64,000 nucleotides of DNA, taken from positions 1,364,001-1,428,000 of the forward strand of contig NZ_OZ032147.1 of NCBI RefSeq assembly GCF_964026435.1, read 5' to 3'. The translations under genes and the position numbers were made by a program. The stretch's first letter is position 1, and each line of letters starts with the position of its first letter. The DNA comes from Rickettsia endosymbiont of Gonocerus acuteangulatus. Its GTDB lineage: Bacteria; Pseudomonadota; Alphaproteobacteria; Rickettsiales; Rickettsiaceae. The notes under the pieces were generated by a model, which saw only the letters and a list, made by a program, of their open reading frames with translations, was not told the DNA's origin and did no database searches. Below are positions 28,626 through 40,618 of this stretch, one piece after another.

Positions 28626-29150
28626 AATAAAAGTAATCCCCGCCGCAAGCAGCGGGGTATTTTAGAAGAAAGCTAGCTGATGATCCTCATGCAGTTTCTG
28701 ATATTCCTTGCCTTGGTTTTTTACGTATTTTCCTATCATATTCTCATTTCCATGCTTACCTACCGTACTCGTAAAATATCCATCAGTCCAAAATTCTCCA
28801 CCCCATAATTGTTTCTTTACCTGTGGACACTGTCTAAATATTTGACGAGCTGTAACACTTTTAATTGTTGTTACTATTTTTGTTACGCTATAGGTTGGTA
28901 CAGATTGTACCAAAAAATGGACATGATCTTCATCAACCCCTATTTCTAAAAATTTTATTTGATATCTCTTTTCTATCTCTAAACATATTTCTCGTAATAC
29001 TTGATCAACTGATACGTCAAACACTGCTCGGCGATATTTTGCTGGAAATACCATGTGATACAGCAGTACCGTAACATTATGACTTTTATGTATATATTTG
29101 CTCATTCCGCCATATTACGCCGCAAGCGGCGGGGAATATACCCAAAAGAG
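28626..29150 (-). mobile_element. IS200/IS605-type element copy 2 (525 bp)
   Basis: Same 525-bp element in reverse. On its own strand it lies 3' of ATGTTAAT. No target duplication. Confidence 0.92.
28662..29105 (-). CDS. tnpA: IS200-like Y1 transposase TnpA
   Basis: 147 residues, identical to the protein at 23349, with HUH motif HVHFLVQ and intact tyrosine region. Confidence 0.92.
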   Translation of the reverse strand: MSKYIHKSHNVTVLLYHMVFPAKYRRAVFDVSVDQVLREICLEIEKRYQIKFLEIGVDEDHVHFLVQSVPTYSVTKIVTTIKSVTARQIFRQCPQVKKQLWGGEFWTDGYFTSTVGKHGNENMIGKYVKNQGKEYQKLHEDHQLAFF

Positions 29151-29365
29151 ATTAACATAAAAGCAGCAAGTTTTTTAAATAAAAAGCTCGATTTATCTCG
29201 CTTTATGTGGATTCCCGCCTCTAGCTAAGAATGACATATAAGGTCACCTATACCTGAAAAAAATATAACATTTTTTTAAAAATGTCCGGTACTATAGAAT
29301 AAATCATGGGGTGACAGTGGGGATTGATCCAGGTAGATTAATACCTACTCGCAATGAAGATTAAC
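29151..29365. other. Intergenic region after mdh
   Basis: Holds remnants of repeats (GATTCCCGCCTCTAGCTAAG then AATGACA). No gene or tRNA is visible. Confidence 0.4.
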
Positions 29366-30337
<972 letters not shown>

Positions 30338-30401
30338 CTAATATATTATAAATACGTTTAAGAAAAAAGTTTTTTTAAAAGAAATACATTTTTATATAAT
30401 G

Positions 30402-30552
30402 TCATTCCTGCGTAAGCATTGTTGCGTGGATCGAAAAGTATCCTAAGGTAGTCTCATACCGTGCTTGGGAACTAGATCCAGAAAATAATAAAAAATACTA
30501 ATTTTATTAGTATTTTTAACTGGCTCTAGTTCATAAATCACGGGATGACAAC
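30402..30552. repeat. Repeat with terminator-like hairpin (RPE type)
   Basis: Contains TGTCATTCCTGCGTAAGC, GGATCGAAAAGTATC, the hairpin AATACTAAT / ATTAGTATT and CACGGGATGACA. It separates mdh from the efflux pump pseudogene. Confidence 0.65.
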
Positions 30553-30953
30553 ATAAGGTGTCCACCAAAGCCGACTTATCCGTGTGATGACACGGATTGG
30601 AGTTTTCTTTTAGCTGCTTCTAGATATAGGAAGATAATTGGTGTGATGTAGAGAGTTAGTAGTTGTGAAGTAAGAAGCCCGCCAACTACTGCAAGCCCTA
30701 GCGATCTTCTTTCTGCTCCTGTGCTACTAATCCCAAGAGCTATCGGCATAGCACCCATTAATGCCGCTAAGGTGGTCATCATTATAGGTCTAAATCTTAT
30801 AGTGCAAGCCTCTAAAATTGCATCTTTGGAACTTTTATTGCTAGTACATTCAAGTTCTAAGGCAAAGTCGATAATCATAATAGCATTTTTCTTAACGATA
30901 CCGATTAACATAATAAGCCCGACAAAGCCGTACATATCCAACTCACTCTTAAA

Positions 30954-31079
30954 CAAAACTTACGCTATGTTTGATATAATTCCTATAAATTAAAGGATAT
31001 TATAAAGTGATGCACTGTAAAAACATAGCTTTGTAGTAAGGGTTTTTAGCATATTTGCTATAACATAGCGTAAGTTTTG
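30954..31079 (+). mobile_element. MITE, type B (126 bp), in the efflux pump pseudogene
   Basis: Same 16-bp ends as type A, interior beginning TTTGATATAATTCCTATA. Target duplication TAAA at 30950-30953 and 31080-31083. Confidence 0.92.
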
Positions 31080-32284
31080 TAAATATTAGCAAGGTAAGTA
31101 ATGCACCAAACACGGCAGTTGGCAGCCCTGAAAGAATTGTTACCCCGGATGCACGAAACTTTCATAAAGCATGCCGAGAATGATATATATAACTATAACG
31201 GCAAGACCTAGTAATAGCCCAAGGTCAGAAAAAGAAGACTGGAAAGCTTGTGCAGTTCCTTGGAAACTTCCCGTAATTGTTGCCGGCATTTGTAATTCTC
31301 TTACCGCTTCATTAACTTTTGGAACGGCATCGCTAATTGAAAAGCCGTCTTGTAAATTAAATGATACTGTAACGGATGGTAATTGACCAAAATGTGAAAT
31401 ACTTAAAGGTCCAACGCTATTAACAATTTTAGCAAGAGTGGTCAGTGGGACTAAAGTGTTATTTGCAGAATTAATATTAACTAAGGATAACATTGATGAA
31501 TCAGTTTGATATTTAGGATCTAACTCTAAAATAATATCATATTGGGCAGTAGGAGTATATAAAGTTGAAATCTGATCAGCCCCATAAGCAGCATATAAAA
31601 CATTTTGTATTTGCTCAACCGATATACCTAGCTTTGCTGCTTTGTACCTATCAATTTGCACTAAAGTTTGTGGTTGTGACATTTGTAAATCCGAAGTTAC
31701 GTCTAAAAATCCAGGCGTAGCTGCAAGTTTTGCCTGTAATTTTGGGGAAAAATCAAACAGCTCATCTTGATCAAGACCTTGCAGGGTATATTGATATTGG
31801 CTTTTTGTTGCCTGCCCGCCAATTAGTAATAGTTGGCACGTTTTGGGTATATACCTTTAAGCCAACTAAATGATTTAGTTTTGAACGTAATTGATCAATT
31901 ACCTCGTCTGCACCTACTCGTTGGTTACGTGGTTTTAGGCTGATAAAAATCGTACCTTGGATTAACTGATGAATTTCTGCCTGATACACCAACTGCCGAA
32001 AAGAACAACTCTATATTAGGGTTTTTAAGTAATACGTCACTTACTTGTTGTTGTTCTTTCACCATTGCATCAAAGGAAATAGTTTGAGCAGCTTCAGTAA
32101 ATATTAGGATTTGTCCAGTATCGGAAGCAGGCATAAAGCCTTTACGCACTAATCCGAAAAGATAGGCTGTTGCAACAATAATCACTAGCAAAAATACAAG
32201 CATAGTAGTTTTAGAGTATTCAGCTACTACCTCAAGGCTATTACTATATTTTTGTTTGATATATTCGAAAGCTTTTTCGGTTAT

Positions 32285-32362
32285 ACTGTCATTCCCGCGT
32301 AGGCGGGAATCCATTTGTTTTTCTGGATCCCTGCTTTCGCGAGGATGACATCCATCCTTCAA
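32285..32362 (-). repeat. RPE inside the efflux pump pseudogene
   Basis: On the coding strand it gives the peptide CHPRESRDPEKQMDSRLRG; the DNA has the palindromic GTCATTCCCGCG / GCGAGGATGACA arms. It is in frame, so the pump may have tolerated it before later damage. Confidence 0.8.
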
Positions 32363-32883
32363 AAACACATTACATAACATTGGGGTAACAGTGATTGAAA
32401 TAACTCCTGAAAGCAGGATAGCAGTAGTGATTACAACAGCGAGTTCGTGCAATAATTTTCCTAAAATACCGCTCATAAATAATATTGGTATGAATACAGC
32501 AGTTAATGACAAGGTCATTGAAACAATACAAAACTTACGCTATGTTTGGTTCTAAATATCGTAAAGATGGAGAACGCAGCTGTTGTTGCATATAGTCATC
32601 TAAAAGCCCTAACTTTATTTGGTAAACCGTTTTACCGATTGTATTTGCAGTCCTTTTGAGAAATGCCCAAACTAAAAATGCCCAACTAATATGATTACGT
32701 TGAAGACGCTGTTTCCTGCATTGACAACGTTCTATCCCAGTAAGTTGCTTAATTTCTCTGTGCATGCTCTCAATTACCCATCGAAAGCCACACTCATCTT
32801 GTGCAGCTTTAGAAGATTTTTGAGTTTTGTTATTGGTAACAACATACTCAACTCTGTTGGTAGGAACAGTAAATTTAAACAAA

Positions 32884-33009
32884 CAAAACTTACGCTATGT
32901 TATAGCAAATATGCTAAAAACCCTTACTACAAAGCTATGTTTTTACAGTGCATCACTTTATAATATCCTTTAATTTATAGGAATTATATCAAACATAGCG
33001 TAAGTTTTG
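32884..33009 (-). mobile_element. MITE, type B, in IS701-like R4
   Basis: 126 bp in reverse; target duplication CAAA. Confidence 0.92.
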
Positions 33010-33111
33010 CAAATTAACATGCTTATTTTTAGCAAAGCCTTTTATATGAATCTCTACTCCATGCCTGATCTCTTCATCTGAAAATGTCAACTCTTTTACA
33101 GCTTTATAAGG

Positions 33112-33236
33112 CAAAACTTACGCTATGTTTGATATAATGCCCATGAATTAAGGGATATTATGAAGTGCTTCACTATAAAACATTGCTGTGTAATAAGAGT
33201 TTTTAGCATATTTGCTATAACATAGCGTAAGTTTTG
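33112..33236 (+). mobile_element. MITE, type A, in IS701-like R4
   Basis: 125 bp; target duplication AAGG. Confidence 0.92.
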
Positions 33237-33898
33237 AAGGTTTAGAATTGTGTGTTTTACTAACGTTTCTATTGGCTTTAATAGGGGCATAATAATATTT
33301 CCCCAGAGAGTCAACATGTTGCATAATTTTGTGTGTAGAATACCATGTGTCAAAAAGTACTGTTTGAAAAGGAATCTTCTTGCTATAAACAGCATTATTT
33401 AACATGTTTAATAGGTGTTCTAGTTTTGTTGCTCCATCATGATCAGGTGCAAAAATTCGATAATCTATTACCCAAAACTTATTAATATCAGGGTTATAAT
33501 ATACCAGACTCACTACTCCTATACCTTTAGTAACTCTACCTGTAGCTCCACTGTACTGCGATCTTGCAATTTCTATTTGCTTCGTATTCCTTTTATTTAA
33601 AACCGTATCATCAAATATTGTATATCCATTAGATGAAAAAATAACATCATTCTTGATGTGTTCCCATAACAAAGAAGGTGTATATTTTTCATTCCTTAAA
33701 AATCTATTAATAACATCATGACTACATTTCTTTGCATGTTCAGCGTAGTAGGTTAAACTATAATTCTTTTGGCTAACTATTAAAAATTGACAATAATCTG
33801 TCCTATTAATTGGTATTGCTTGCAACTTTATCCTCTTTGACATGTTTAATTATTTTTACAATAATTTATCACTTTTTTACTCATAGCGTAAGTTTTGT

Positions 33899-34282
33899 AA
33901 TAGTAATCTTACTTTAAATCAATCTGATTTATTGCTGAATGCTTGCAATAATAAAGATTTAGTAAAATCTTTAATCTCCGATCGCATCCCTTTTACTTTT
34001 GAAGAAAGATTTAATATTGTAACCAAAATAATAAATAAATATGAACACGATTTGAAGTTAATTCCGCGTCTAATCATACAGCTTTTAAACTTATTAGCTT
34101 ATGAAAAAGTTAAACCTAATATAAAAATGGATATAAATTCATTAATAGATAGTTTAGCTAAAAATGATAATATACCCATTAATTGGTGTTATCCTGATGG
34201 AATCCCTTTTGAATCTAGTAAATACTGTAAATTATTAGGAGAAGACTTTTATGCTTTAAAAAATATACAAATGAAAAAATAA
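33899..34282 (+). pseudogene. C-terminal fragment of an unrecognised (ankyrin-like) protein
   Basis: The frame is open from the IS701-like end at 33898, so the 5' part is lost. It reads SNLTLNQSDLLLNACNNKDL, then a helical stretch, and ends GEDFYALKNIQMKK before TAA. The LLNACNNKDLVKSLI segment resembles the start of an ankyrin repeat, and other ankyrin genes lie nearby, but the rest has no motif I know. A TTG at 33932 is the first possible start; none looks genuine. Confidence 0.4.
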
Positions 34283-34330
34283 CTCTGGAAATTCTTTTAA
34301 TTAGCTGATATAAAATAGTTCTGCATAAAT

Positions 34331-34422
34331 GGAGAGATGGCCGAGTGGCCGAAGGCGGCGGTTTGCTAAACCGTTATACGGGTCATACCGTATCGAGGGT
34401 TCGAATCCCTCTCTCTCCGCCA
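34331..34422 (+). tRNA. tRNA-Ser (anticodon GCT)
   Basis: Acceptor stem GGAGAGA pairs with TCTCTCC, followed by discriminator G and encoded CCA (34420-34422). The D arm has GGCCGAGTGGCC, the anticodon loop is TTTGCTAAA with GCT (reads AGC/AGU), a long variable arm is present as in all tRNA-Ser, and the T arm has GGTTCGAATCC. Confidence 0.97.
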
Positions 34423-34429
34423 ACTTTAG

Positions 34430-34663
34430 CTATTTATTATAATGCTCAGTATATTTGTCTAACAAAGCTCTAATCATTTTTTGATAAGGAACATGCAAAT
34501 GAGCTGCCTCTGATTTAAAAAATTCTATACTTTCTTTACTTAATGAGATAGTTATTTTTACTGAATCATCTTTTAATAATAGCTCTTTAGGGGAAGGCAA
34601 AAAATCTTGTACTATTTTTACTCTACCTATTTCCCCATCAGTATATTTTATTTTCTTGCTCAT
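34430..34663 (-). CDS. brnA: BrnA-like antitoxin (CopG/RHH type)
   Basis: About 77 residues, starting MSKKIKYTDGEIGRVKIVQDF and ending in a ribbon-helix-helix-like segment (VKITISLSKESIEFFKSEAAHLHVPYQKMIRALLD). This matches BrnA antitoxins, which bind BrnT and repress the operon. I chose ATG 34663 because it overlaps the BrnT end by 26 bp as in other brnTA pairs; the frame is open further upstream. The toxin is frameshifted, so this may be an orphan antitoxin. It lies 8 bp after tRNA-Ser, on the other strand. Confidence 0.75.
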   Translation of the reverse strand: MSKKIKYTDGEIGRVKIVQDFLPSPKELLLKDDSVKITISLSKESIEFFKSEAAHLHVPYQKMIRALLDKYTEHYNK

Positions 34664-34909
34664 AAATTTTCTTACCTTTACGCCAATATCCTGCTCCAAA
34701 AATTCTTATACGATGATTTCGAAACATAAAACGGACTGTTAAAATATTATCCTCAATTTTACCTAAACAAAAATATCTTTTTTCTATAATACTATGATCT
34801 ATATCTTCAAGTATTATCCTATTAATGTCTAAAAATGCTTTTTGAGCTTCATAAATTTTTAATATTAATTTATTTTTTTTTCTTCATCCCATTCAAAAGA
34901 AGAATCCAT
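34638..34909 (-). pseudogene. brnT: BrnT-like toxin, frameshifted in an adenine run
   Basis: Reading starts MDSSFEWDEEKK, then after a 1-base shift continues LILKIYEAQKAFLDINRIIL, VRFMFRNHRIRIFGAGYWRK and GKKIYEQEN. FEWDEEK, EAQKAFLD and FGAGYWRKGKKIYE fit the BrnT RNase toxin family. The break is in a run of nine A (34873-34881 on the top strand as T); ten A would restore the frame. It may be dead, or expressed at low level through slippage. Confidence 0.75.
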
Positions 34910-35293
34910 TTTTAGCCTTTAATCTATTAACTTAACAATATCTTATTTTATATCAAATATCCATATATTTATATGTATAATAAGCCATATTTTCAAGTTA
35001 GTTTTTATAACTAGGTTTAAGCGTAAACTAAATTGAGACTAATCTAAACTCATTAAAGGTTCGCATAACGTCCCGTACACCTTGCTATATGGGACAGCCC
35101 TCTATTTTTTGCATTTTATCGAACAGAAAAGCCAGAGAGTAATCAAGTTTTTTGCCTTTCAATTGCAGGTTCGAAAACACAAAATTTAAAAATCCTCTTT
35201 TTTCCTGAATTGTCGAACCTTTAAAAATTTTATACGCATTTGTCGTTATATTTATAAAGCTTATCGTAATTACTATTAACTTGTTTAATTAGT
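34910..35293. other. Gap without recognised gene
   Basis: AT-rich sequence with an inverted pair AGGTTCGAAAACAC / GAATTGTCGAACCT around 35167-35222 and a second AGGTTCGCATAACG at 35059. No open frame, tRNA or known riboswitch is evident. Confidence 0.4.
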
Positions 35294-36403
35294 CAAAACT
35301 TACGTTATGAGTAAAAAAGTGATAAATTATTGTAAAAATAATTAAACATGTCAAAGAGGATAAAGTTGCAAGCAATACCAATTAATAGGACAGATTATTG
35401 TCAATTTTTAATAGTTAGCCAAAAGAATTATAGTTTAACCTACTACGCTGAACATGCAAAGAAATGTAGTCATGATGTTATTAATAGATTTTTAAGGAAT
35501 GAAAAATATACACCTTCTTTGTTATGGGAACACATCAAGAATGATGTTATTTTTTCATCTAATGGATATACAATATTTGATGATACGGTTTCAAATAAAA
35601 GGAATACGAAGCAAATAGAAATTGCAAGATCGCAGTACAGTGGAGCTACAGGTAGAGTTACTAAAGGTATAGGAGTAGTGAGTCTGGTATATTATAACCC
35701 TGATATTAATAAGTTTTGGGTAATAGATTATCGAATTTTTGCACCTGATCATGATGGAGCAACAAAACTAGAACACCTATTAAACATGTTAAATAATGCT
35801 GTTTATAGCAAGAAGATTCCTTTTCAAACAGTACTTTTTGACACATGGTATTCTACACACAAAATTATGCAACATGTTGACTCTCTGGGGAAATATTATT
35901 ATGCCCCTATTAAAGCCAATAGAAACGTTAGTAAAACGCACGATTCTAAACCTTATAAAGCTGTAAAAGAGTTGACATTTTCAGATGAAGAGATCAGGCA
36001 TGGAGTAGAGATTCATATAAAAGGCTTTGCTAAAAATAAGCATGTTAATTTGTTTAAATTTACTGTTTCTACCAACAGAGTTGAGTATGTTGTTACCAAT
36101 AACAAAACTCACAAATCTTCTAAAGCTGCACAAGATGAGTGTGGCTTTCGATGGGTAATTGAGAGCATGCACAGAGAAATTAAGCAACTTACTGGGATAG
36201 AACGTTGTCAATGCAGGAAACAGCGTATTCAACGTAATCATATTAGTTGGGCATTTTTAGTTTGGGCATTTCTCAAAAGGACTGCAAATACAATCGGTAA
36301 AACGGTTTACCAAATAAAGTTAGGGCTTTTAGATGACTATATGCAACAACAGCTGCGTTCTCCATCTTTACGATATTTAGAACCAAACATAGCGTAAGTT
36401 TTG
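35294..36403 (+). mobile_element. IS4/IS701-like element copy F5, complete
   Basis: 1110-bp copy with target duplication TAGT (35290-35293 and 36404-36407). The left end has one change (CAAAACTTACGTTATG). Confidence 0.93.
35348..36397 (+). CDS. IS4/IS701-like transposase, intact
   Basis: 349 codons with no stop or shift; one Leu-to-Ser change (DDTVSNKRNTK) next to a candidate catalytic Asp distinguishes it from the copy at 7325 and might affect activity. Confidence 0.9.
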   Translation: MSKRIKLQAIPINRTDYCQFLIVSQKNYSLTYYAEHAKKCSHDVINRFLRNEKYTPSLLWEHIKNDVIFSSNGYTIFDDTVSNKRNTKQIEIARSQYSGATGRVTKGIGVVSLVYYNPDINKFWVIDYRIFAPDHDGATKLEHLLNMLNNAVYSKKIPFQTVLFDTWYSTHKIMQHVDSLGKYYYAPIKANRNVSKTHDSKPYKAVKELTFSDEEIRHGVEIHIKGFAKNKHVNLFKFTVSTNRVEYVVTNNKTHKSSKAAQDECGFRWVIESMHREIKQLTGIERCQCRKQRIQRNHISWAFLVWAFLKRTANTIGKTVYQIKLGLLDDYMQQQLRSPSLRYLEPNIA

Positions 36404-36430
36404 TAGTATAACGTTCTTTTATGATACTAA

Positions 36431-36523
36431 ATGAAACCCAAGGAAAAAGCCTTAAGTAGTTTAATCGGCACTATTACCTATGCTATTTTACCACTAATAA
36501 TTAAAATTGTTGACTTGGTTTAA
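36431..36523 (+). CDS. Possible 30-residue hydrophobic peptide
   Basis: MKPKEKALSSLIGTITYAIL and ten more residues, mostly one membrane segment. There is no clear ribosome site; it may be a remnant. Confidence 0.15.
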   Translation: MKPKEKALSSLIGTITYAILPLIIKIVDLV

Positions 36524-36563
36524 TTATTTCTATAACTTGTTTTAATTAAACTAAATTAATATT

Positions 36564-36724
36564 TAAGCTCCGCCCTTTGGATAAAATAATTCGTTTAAAA
36601 GTACAGCCATGTGCACGTATAACTTTAGCTCAAAATATTCAAGAAATGTGCCAATAGATAGTAAGCCTATGGCTTCTTTTTGATTACGTGTTAAGCTTCT
36701 TTGCTCTTTTGCATAGCCCTGCAT
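36564..36724 (-). pseudogene. MFS transporter (ProP-like, MHS family) N-terminal fragment
   Basis: Reads MQGYAKEQRSLTRNQKEAIG and LLSIGTFLEYFELKLYVHMA then VLLNELFYPKGGA and stop. TRNQKEA followed by IGTFLEYFE.KLYVHMA is the start of the rickettsial proline/betaine-type MFS transporters, many copies of which are present in these genomes. Only the first membrane segment remains of a protein that should have about 12. Confidence 0.7.
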
Positions 36725-37257
36725 AAATTCTTTATAAAAAATTAAATTGTAAAGAACTTATACCTTTTTATATAAAAGTCAATAGGAATTTTTACTGTAG
36801 GTTAAAAAAATAATTAAAAGAAGATGAGGCTATACGTAATATCTTAAAAAAACTCTAAAATATTAACTTGATAATTAATAGTTGATGATTTATATATTAT
36901 TTTATAAATCATAGGTATTTTATGCTTACAGAAAATAAAACTGAAACAAATCCAGTTTCGAATTATCTAGATAATATTTTAAATTCAACTTCACCTATTA
37001 CACCAGAAATTTTATTTAAGGCAGTTAGTAGATGTAAAGAAAATGAACAAGATAAATTAAAGCTTCTTTTGGATAAAGCTTTTAAGCAAGGCATAAATAT
37101 TGATATTCTGGAAGAGCCTTATAAATATACTCTTTTATATACTGCTATTACAAAAAATTTAGATGATGTTAGCAACGGAAGTAAAATGATACAGGGCGAC
37201 GGATAAAAATTGATACAGTATTAATAGTGTATCCTCCTGATAAGGAGATAAAAAAGA

Positions 37258-38292
37258 ATGTTAATACTGGAACAAATAATGGAAATAAAGATTTTACATA
37301 AGCAAGGTAAAAGCCTAAGAACTATAGCAGGAGAAGTAGGTATATCAGTAAATACGGTACGTAAGTATTTAAAATATGAAGACGCTCCTAAATACAAGAA
37401 TAGACCACAGTTAACAACTAAGATTGGTCCATATAAGAACTACCTAGAGGATAGAATAAAATCAGCTTACCCTGTAGTTTTGCCTGGTACTGTAATGTTT
37501 CAAGAGATAAAGGAGCTGGGGGATATAAAGGCGGAATAACCCAGCTTAGAGATTACTTAAGGAGTATAAAACCGGTACCCCAAGCAGAAGAGGTAATAAG
37601 GTTTGAGACAGCTCCCGGTAAACAGATGCAAGTTGACTGGATTGAATTTGGCAAGGGTAAAAATTCTTTATCAGCTTTTGTAGCGACTTTAGGATTTAGT
37701 CGGTCAAGCTATGTAGAATTTGTCAGCAATGAGAAGCTTGCAACATTAATAGAATGCCATAAACGAGCATTTGATTATTTTGGAGGAGTACCCGAAGAAG
37801 TACTGTATGATAATATGAAGACAGTAATACTAAATAGGGATACTTATGGGGCTGGGCTACATCGGTTTAATAAAGGGATGCTGGATTTTGCCGGACATTA
37901 CGGTTTTCGGTTAAAAGTATGTAGACCTTATCGAGCAAAAACCAAGGGTAAGGTTGAGAGGTTTAACAGGTATATAAGATATAGCTTTTATAATCCTTTA
38001 GTTACTAAACTAAAAACTTCGGGTTTGGTACTGGATGTAGATACTGCAAATACGGAGGTACTAAAATGGTTGCGTGATACTGCCAATCTGCGTATACATG
38101 GGACCACTGGAGAAAGAAGTCCCTGCAGAAAGATTAAAGCTTGAGAGGGATAATTTGCAGCCGCTACCGCCATGTTATAATGGTAGTCAGCTTGCTATAG
38201 CAGAGATTAAGGAAGACAAGCTGGAGAGATTCTCTACAGTTTCCTTGCAGCATTCCCTATCAATATACCAAAGAATACTGGAGGCATTATGA
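37258..38292 (+). pseudogene. istA: IS21 transposase IstA, frameshifted
   Basis: An HTH part (EIKILHKQGKSLRTIAGEVG), then after a frame change near 37539 the integrase core (MQVDWIEFGKGK, DNMKTVIL, KVERFNRYIRYSF) and after another near 38100 the C-terminus. The DDE residues are visible, but at least two shifts separate the parts. Confidence 0.85.
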
Positions 38293-38755
38293 ACCTGCAG
38301 TACCAACGTATTGAAGAACTATGCCGTTGCTTGGGTCTTATTCAGACAGCTGAAAGTTATCTTGATATTGCACAATCCTCTAGCAAAGAAGAATCAAGTT
38401 ATACGGATTTTCTTGAATCAATATTAAAGACTGAATTGTTAGTACGGCAGAATAGGAGTAAATCAATACTCACTAGAATGGCAGGTTTTCCTGCTATAAA
38501 AACACTAGATGATTTCGATTATGATTTTGCTACAGGAGTAAAGCGTCAGGTCTTGGAAGGGCTAAAATCTCTGTCTTTTGTAGAAAAACAGGAAAATGTT
38601 ATTCTTCTCGGCCCCTCGGGGGTAGGTAAAACCCATATAGCCATAGGCCTTGGTTATGCAGCCACACAAAGCGGGATCAAGACTAAATTTATAACAGCTG
38701 CAGATTTAATGCTTGTGCTTGATGCCGGATTAAATCAAGGAAACCTAAATTCCAT

Positions 38756-39280
38756 AATAAAAGTAATCCCCGCCGCAAGCAGCGGGGTATTTTAGAAGAA
38801 AGCTAGCTGATGATCCTCATGCAGTTTCTGATATTCCTTGCCTTGGTTTTTTACGTATTTTCCTATCATATTCTCATTTCCATGCTTACCTACCGTACTC
38901 GTAAAATATCCATCAGTCCAAAATTCTCCACCCCATAATTGTTTCTTTACCTGTGGACACTGTCTAAATATTTGACGAGCTGTAACACTTTTAATTGTTG
39001 TTACTATTTTTGTTACGCTATAGGTTGGTACAGATTGTACCAAAAAATGGACATGATCTTCATCAACCCCTATTTCTAAAAATTTTATTTGATATCTCTT
39101 TTCTATCTCTAAACATATTTCTCGTAATACTTGATCAACTGATACGTCAAACACTGCTCGGCGATATTTTGCTGGAAATACCATGTGATACAGCAGTACC
39201 GTAACATTATGACTTTTATGTATATATTTGCTCATTCCGCCATATTACGCCGCAAGCGGCGGGGAATATACCCAAAAGAG
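38756..39280 (-). mobile_element. IS200/IS605-type element copy 3 (525 bp)
   Basis: Inserted in istB in reverse; on its own strand it follows CTTTTTAAAT. No target duplication. Confidence 0.92.
38792..39235 (-). CDS. tnpA: IS200-like Y1 transposase TnpA
   Basis: 147 residues identical to the copy at 23349, intact. Confidence 0.92.
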   Translation of the reverse strand: MSKYIHKSHNVTVLLYHMVFPAKYRRAVFDVSVDQVLREICLEIEKRYQIKFLEIGVDEDHVHFLVQSVPTYSVTKIVTTIKSVTARQIFRQCPQVKKQLWGGEFWTDGYFTSTVGKHGNENMIGKYVKNQGKEYQKLHEDHQLAFF

Positions 39281-39298
39281 ATTTAAAAAGAGTAATAA

Positions 39299-39610
<312 letters not shown>

Positions 39611-40473
39611 TGATTTGAATATAAGTTAATTTTTTATGGTACTGTAGCAATTTTCAACCGGCAATACGAAAAAATCTGTATCACTTTTCGTCCGTTGTTG
39701 ACAGATGATGTGGTTACATTTTTATTAGCAAAAGGAGCGAACCCTAGTATCCAAGATAATTTTAGCGACACTCCTCTACATTATATTATAAACACAGGAG
39801 TAAATACAAAGTATAAAATCAAAATAGTAGAGCTTTTAATCAAATTTACTAATGTAGAGTTAAAAAATATTTAGGGTCTTACTACTATTCAAGATGCCGT
39901 TATATTGGATAATAAAGAAGTAACAAAATTATTAATAAAATATGGTGCTAACATTGATGTAAAACTTGCTAATAAAAAATCTATGTATAACGAAAAAAAC
40001 TTAATAGAATTAACAGGAGGCAGACTTGAATCAATATTAAGAGCTTTACTAACACTTACAAAAGCATGTAAAGATAATGATTTCAGTATAGTAGATAAAT
40101 ACTATTACTACTAAAGATATAGTAGAATTTGTTGATTGGCGAATGTCTATAACACATGAAAATTCTAGATTTTTCTTAGGTCATTTAAAAATATTACATA
40201 ATTTTCGAAAATATATAGCAGATAAAGAGCTTATTGATGCTGAAAAAATGCAAAATTTAAATCAAATTATAAATTCCTATAGTACTTTATACAATTCTTT
40301 AATATTTAAAATTGTAGACACTCCTAAATTACAAGAAAAAATATGTGATGAAAACTTTATACCACATAACCATATACCTAATTATTTAATTGATCAATTC
40401 AAAATTTGTGGACTTAAACTAATAGGAGAAGCAACTGAAACTACCCCTAAAATAGCTTAATAATAGCAAAGTT

Positions 40474-40585
40474 CGGTGTCATCTAGTTGCTTGACCACGG
40501 GATTCAGAAAATAATAAAAATACTAACAAAAAAACTTGATTTATCTCGTTTTACGCTGGATTCCCGCTTTTGCGGGAATGACACA
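40474..40585. repeat. RPE-type repeat
   Basis: GTGTCATCTAGTTGCTTGACC to GATTCCCGCTTTTGCGGGAA and TGACACAG; located between the ankyrin pseudogene and the permease, where it may act as a terminator for both. Confidence 0.6.
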
Positions 40586-40618
40586 GAATAGTCATGTACT
40601 ATGGGTATGCACCAAAAT

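Larger units (their letters stand above)
30576..32528 (-). pseudogene. RND efflux pump (AcrB family), N-terminally lost and fragmented
   Basis: The remaining parts cover about the last two-thirds of an inner-membrane RND pump: LSLTAVFIPILFMSGILGKL (TM4-5 region), VATAYLFGLVRKGFMPASDTGQ, the second periplasmic domain, and the C-terminal TM segments ending [10 protein letters not shown]. Damage: N-terminal part lost at IS701-like R4 (32529), an in-frame RPE near 32285-32362, a frameshift near 31985, frame breaks near 31700, and a MITE at 30954. It is on the opposite strand from the outer-membrane and adaptor fragments, which normally precede it in one operon, so the segment has been inverted or moved. 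Confidence 0.85.
32535..33843 (-). pseudogene. IS701-like transposase broken by two MITEs
   Basis: Intact start at 33843 and intact C-terminus to 32535, but two MITEs interrupt the middle. Small changes (Ile to Leu in KQRLQRNH, Ser to Pro in TVPTNRVE) also set this copy apart. Confidence 0.85.
32529..33897 (-). mobile_element. IS701-like copy R4, carrying two MITEs
   Basis: Reverse copy with both ends; inserted MITEs at 32884-33009 (type B) and 33112-33236 (type A). Flanks differ (AATA before, TAAT after), so the two sides were probably brought together by recombination. Confidence 0.9.

Noticed and set aside
28865..29074. 69-codon frame opposite every IS200 transposase
   Set aside because: Antisense shadow of the tnpA coding sequence, the same in all five copies.
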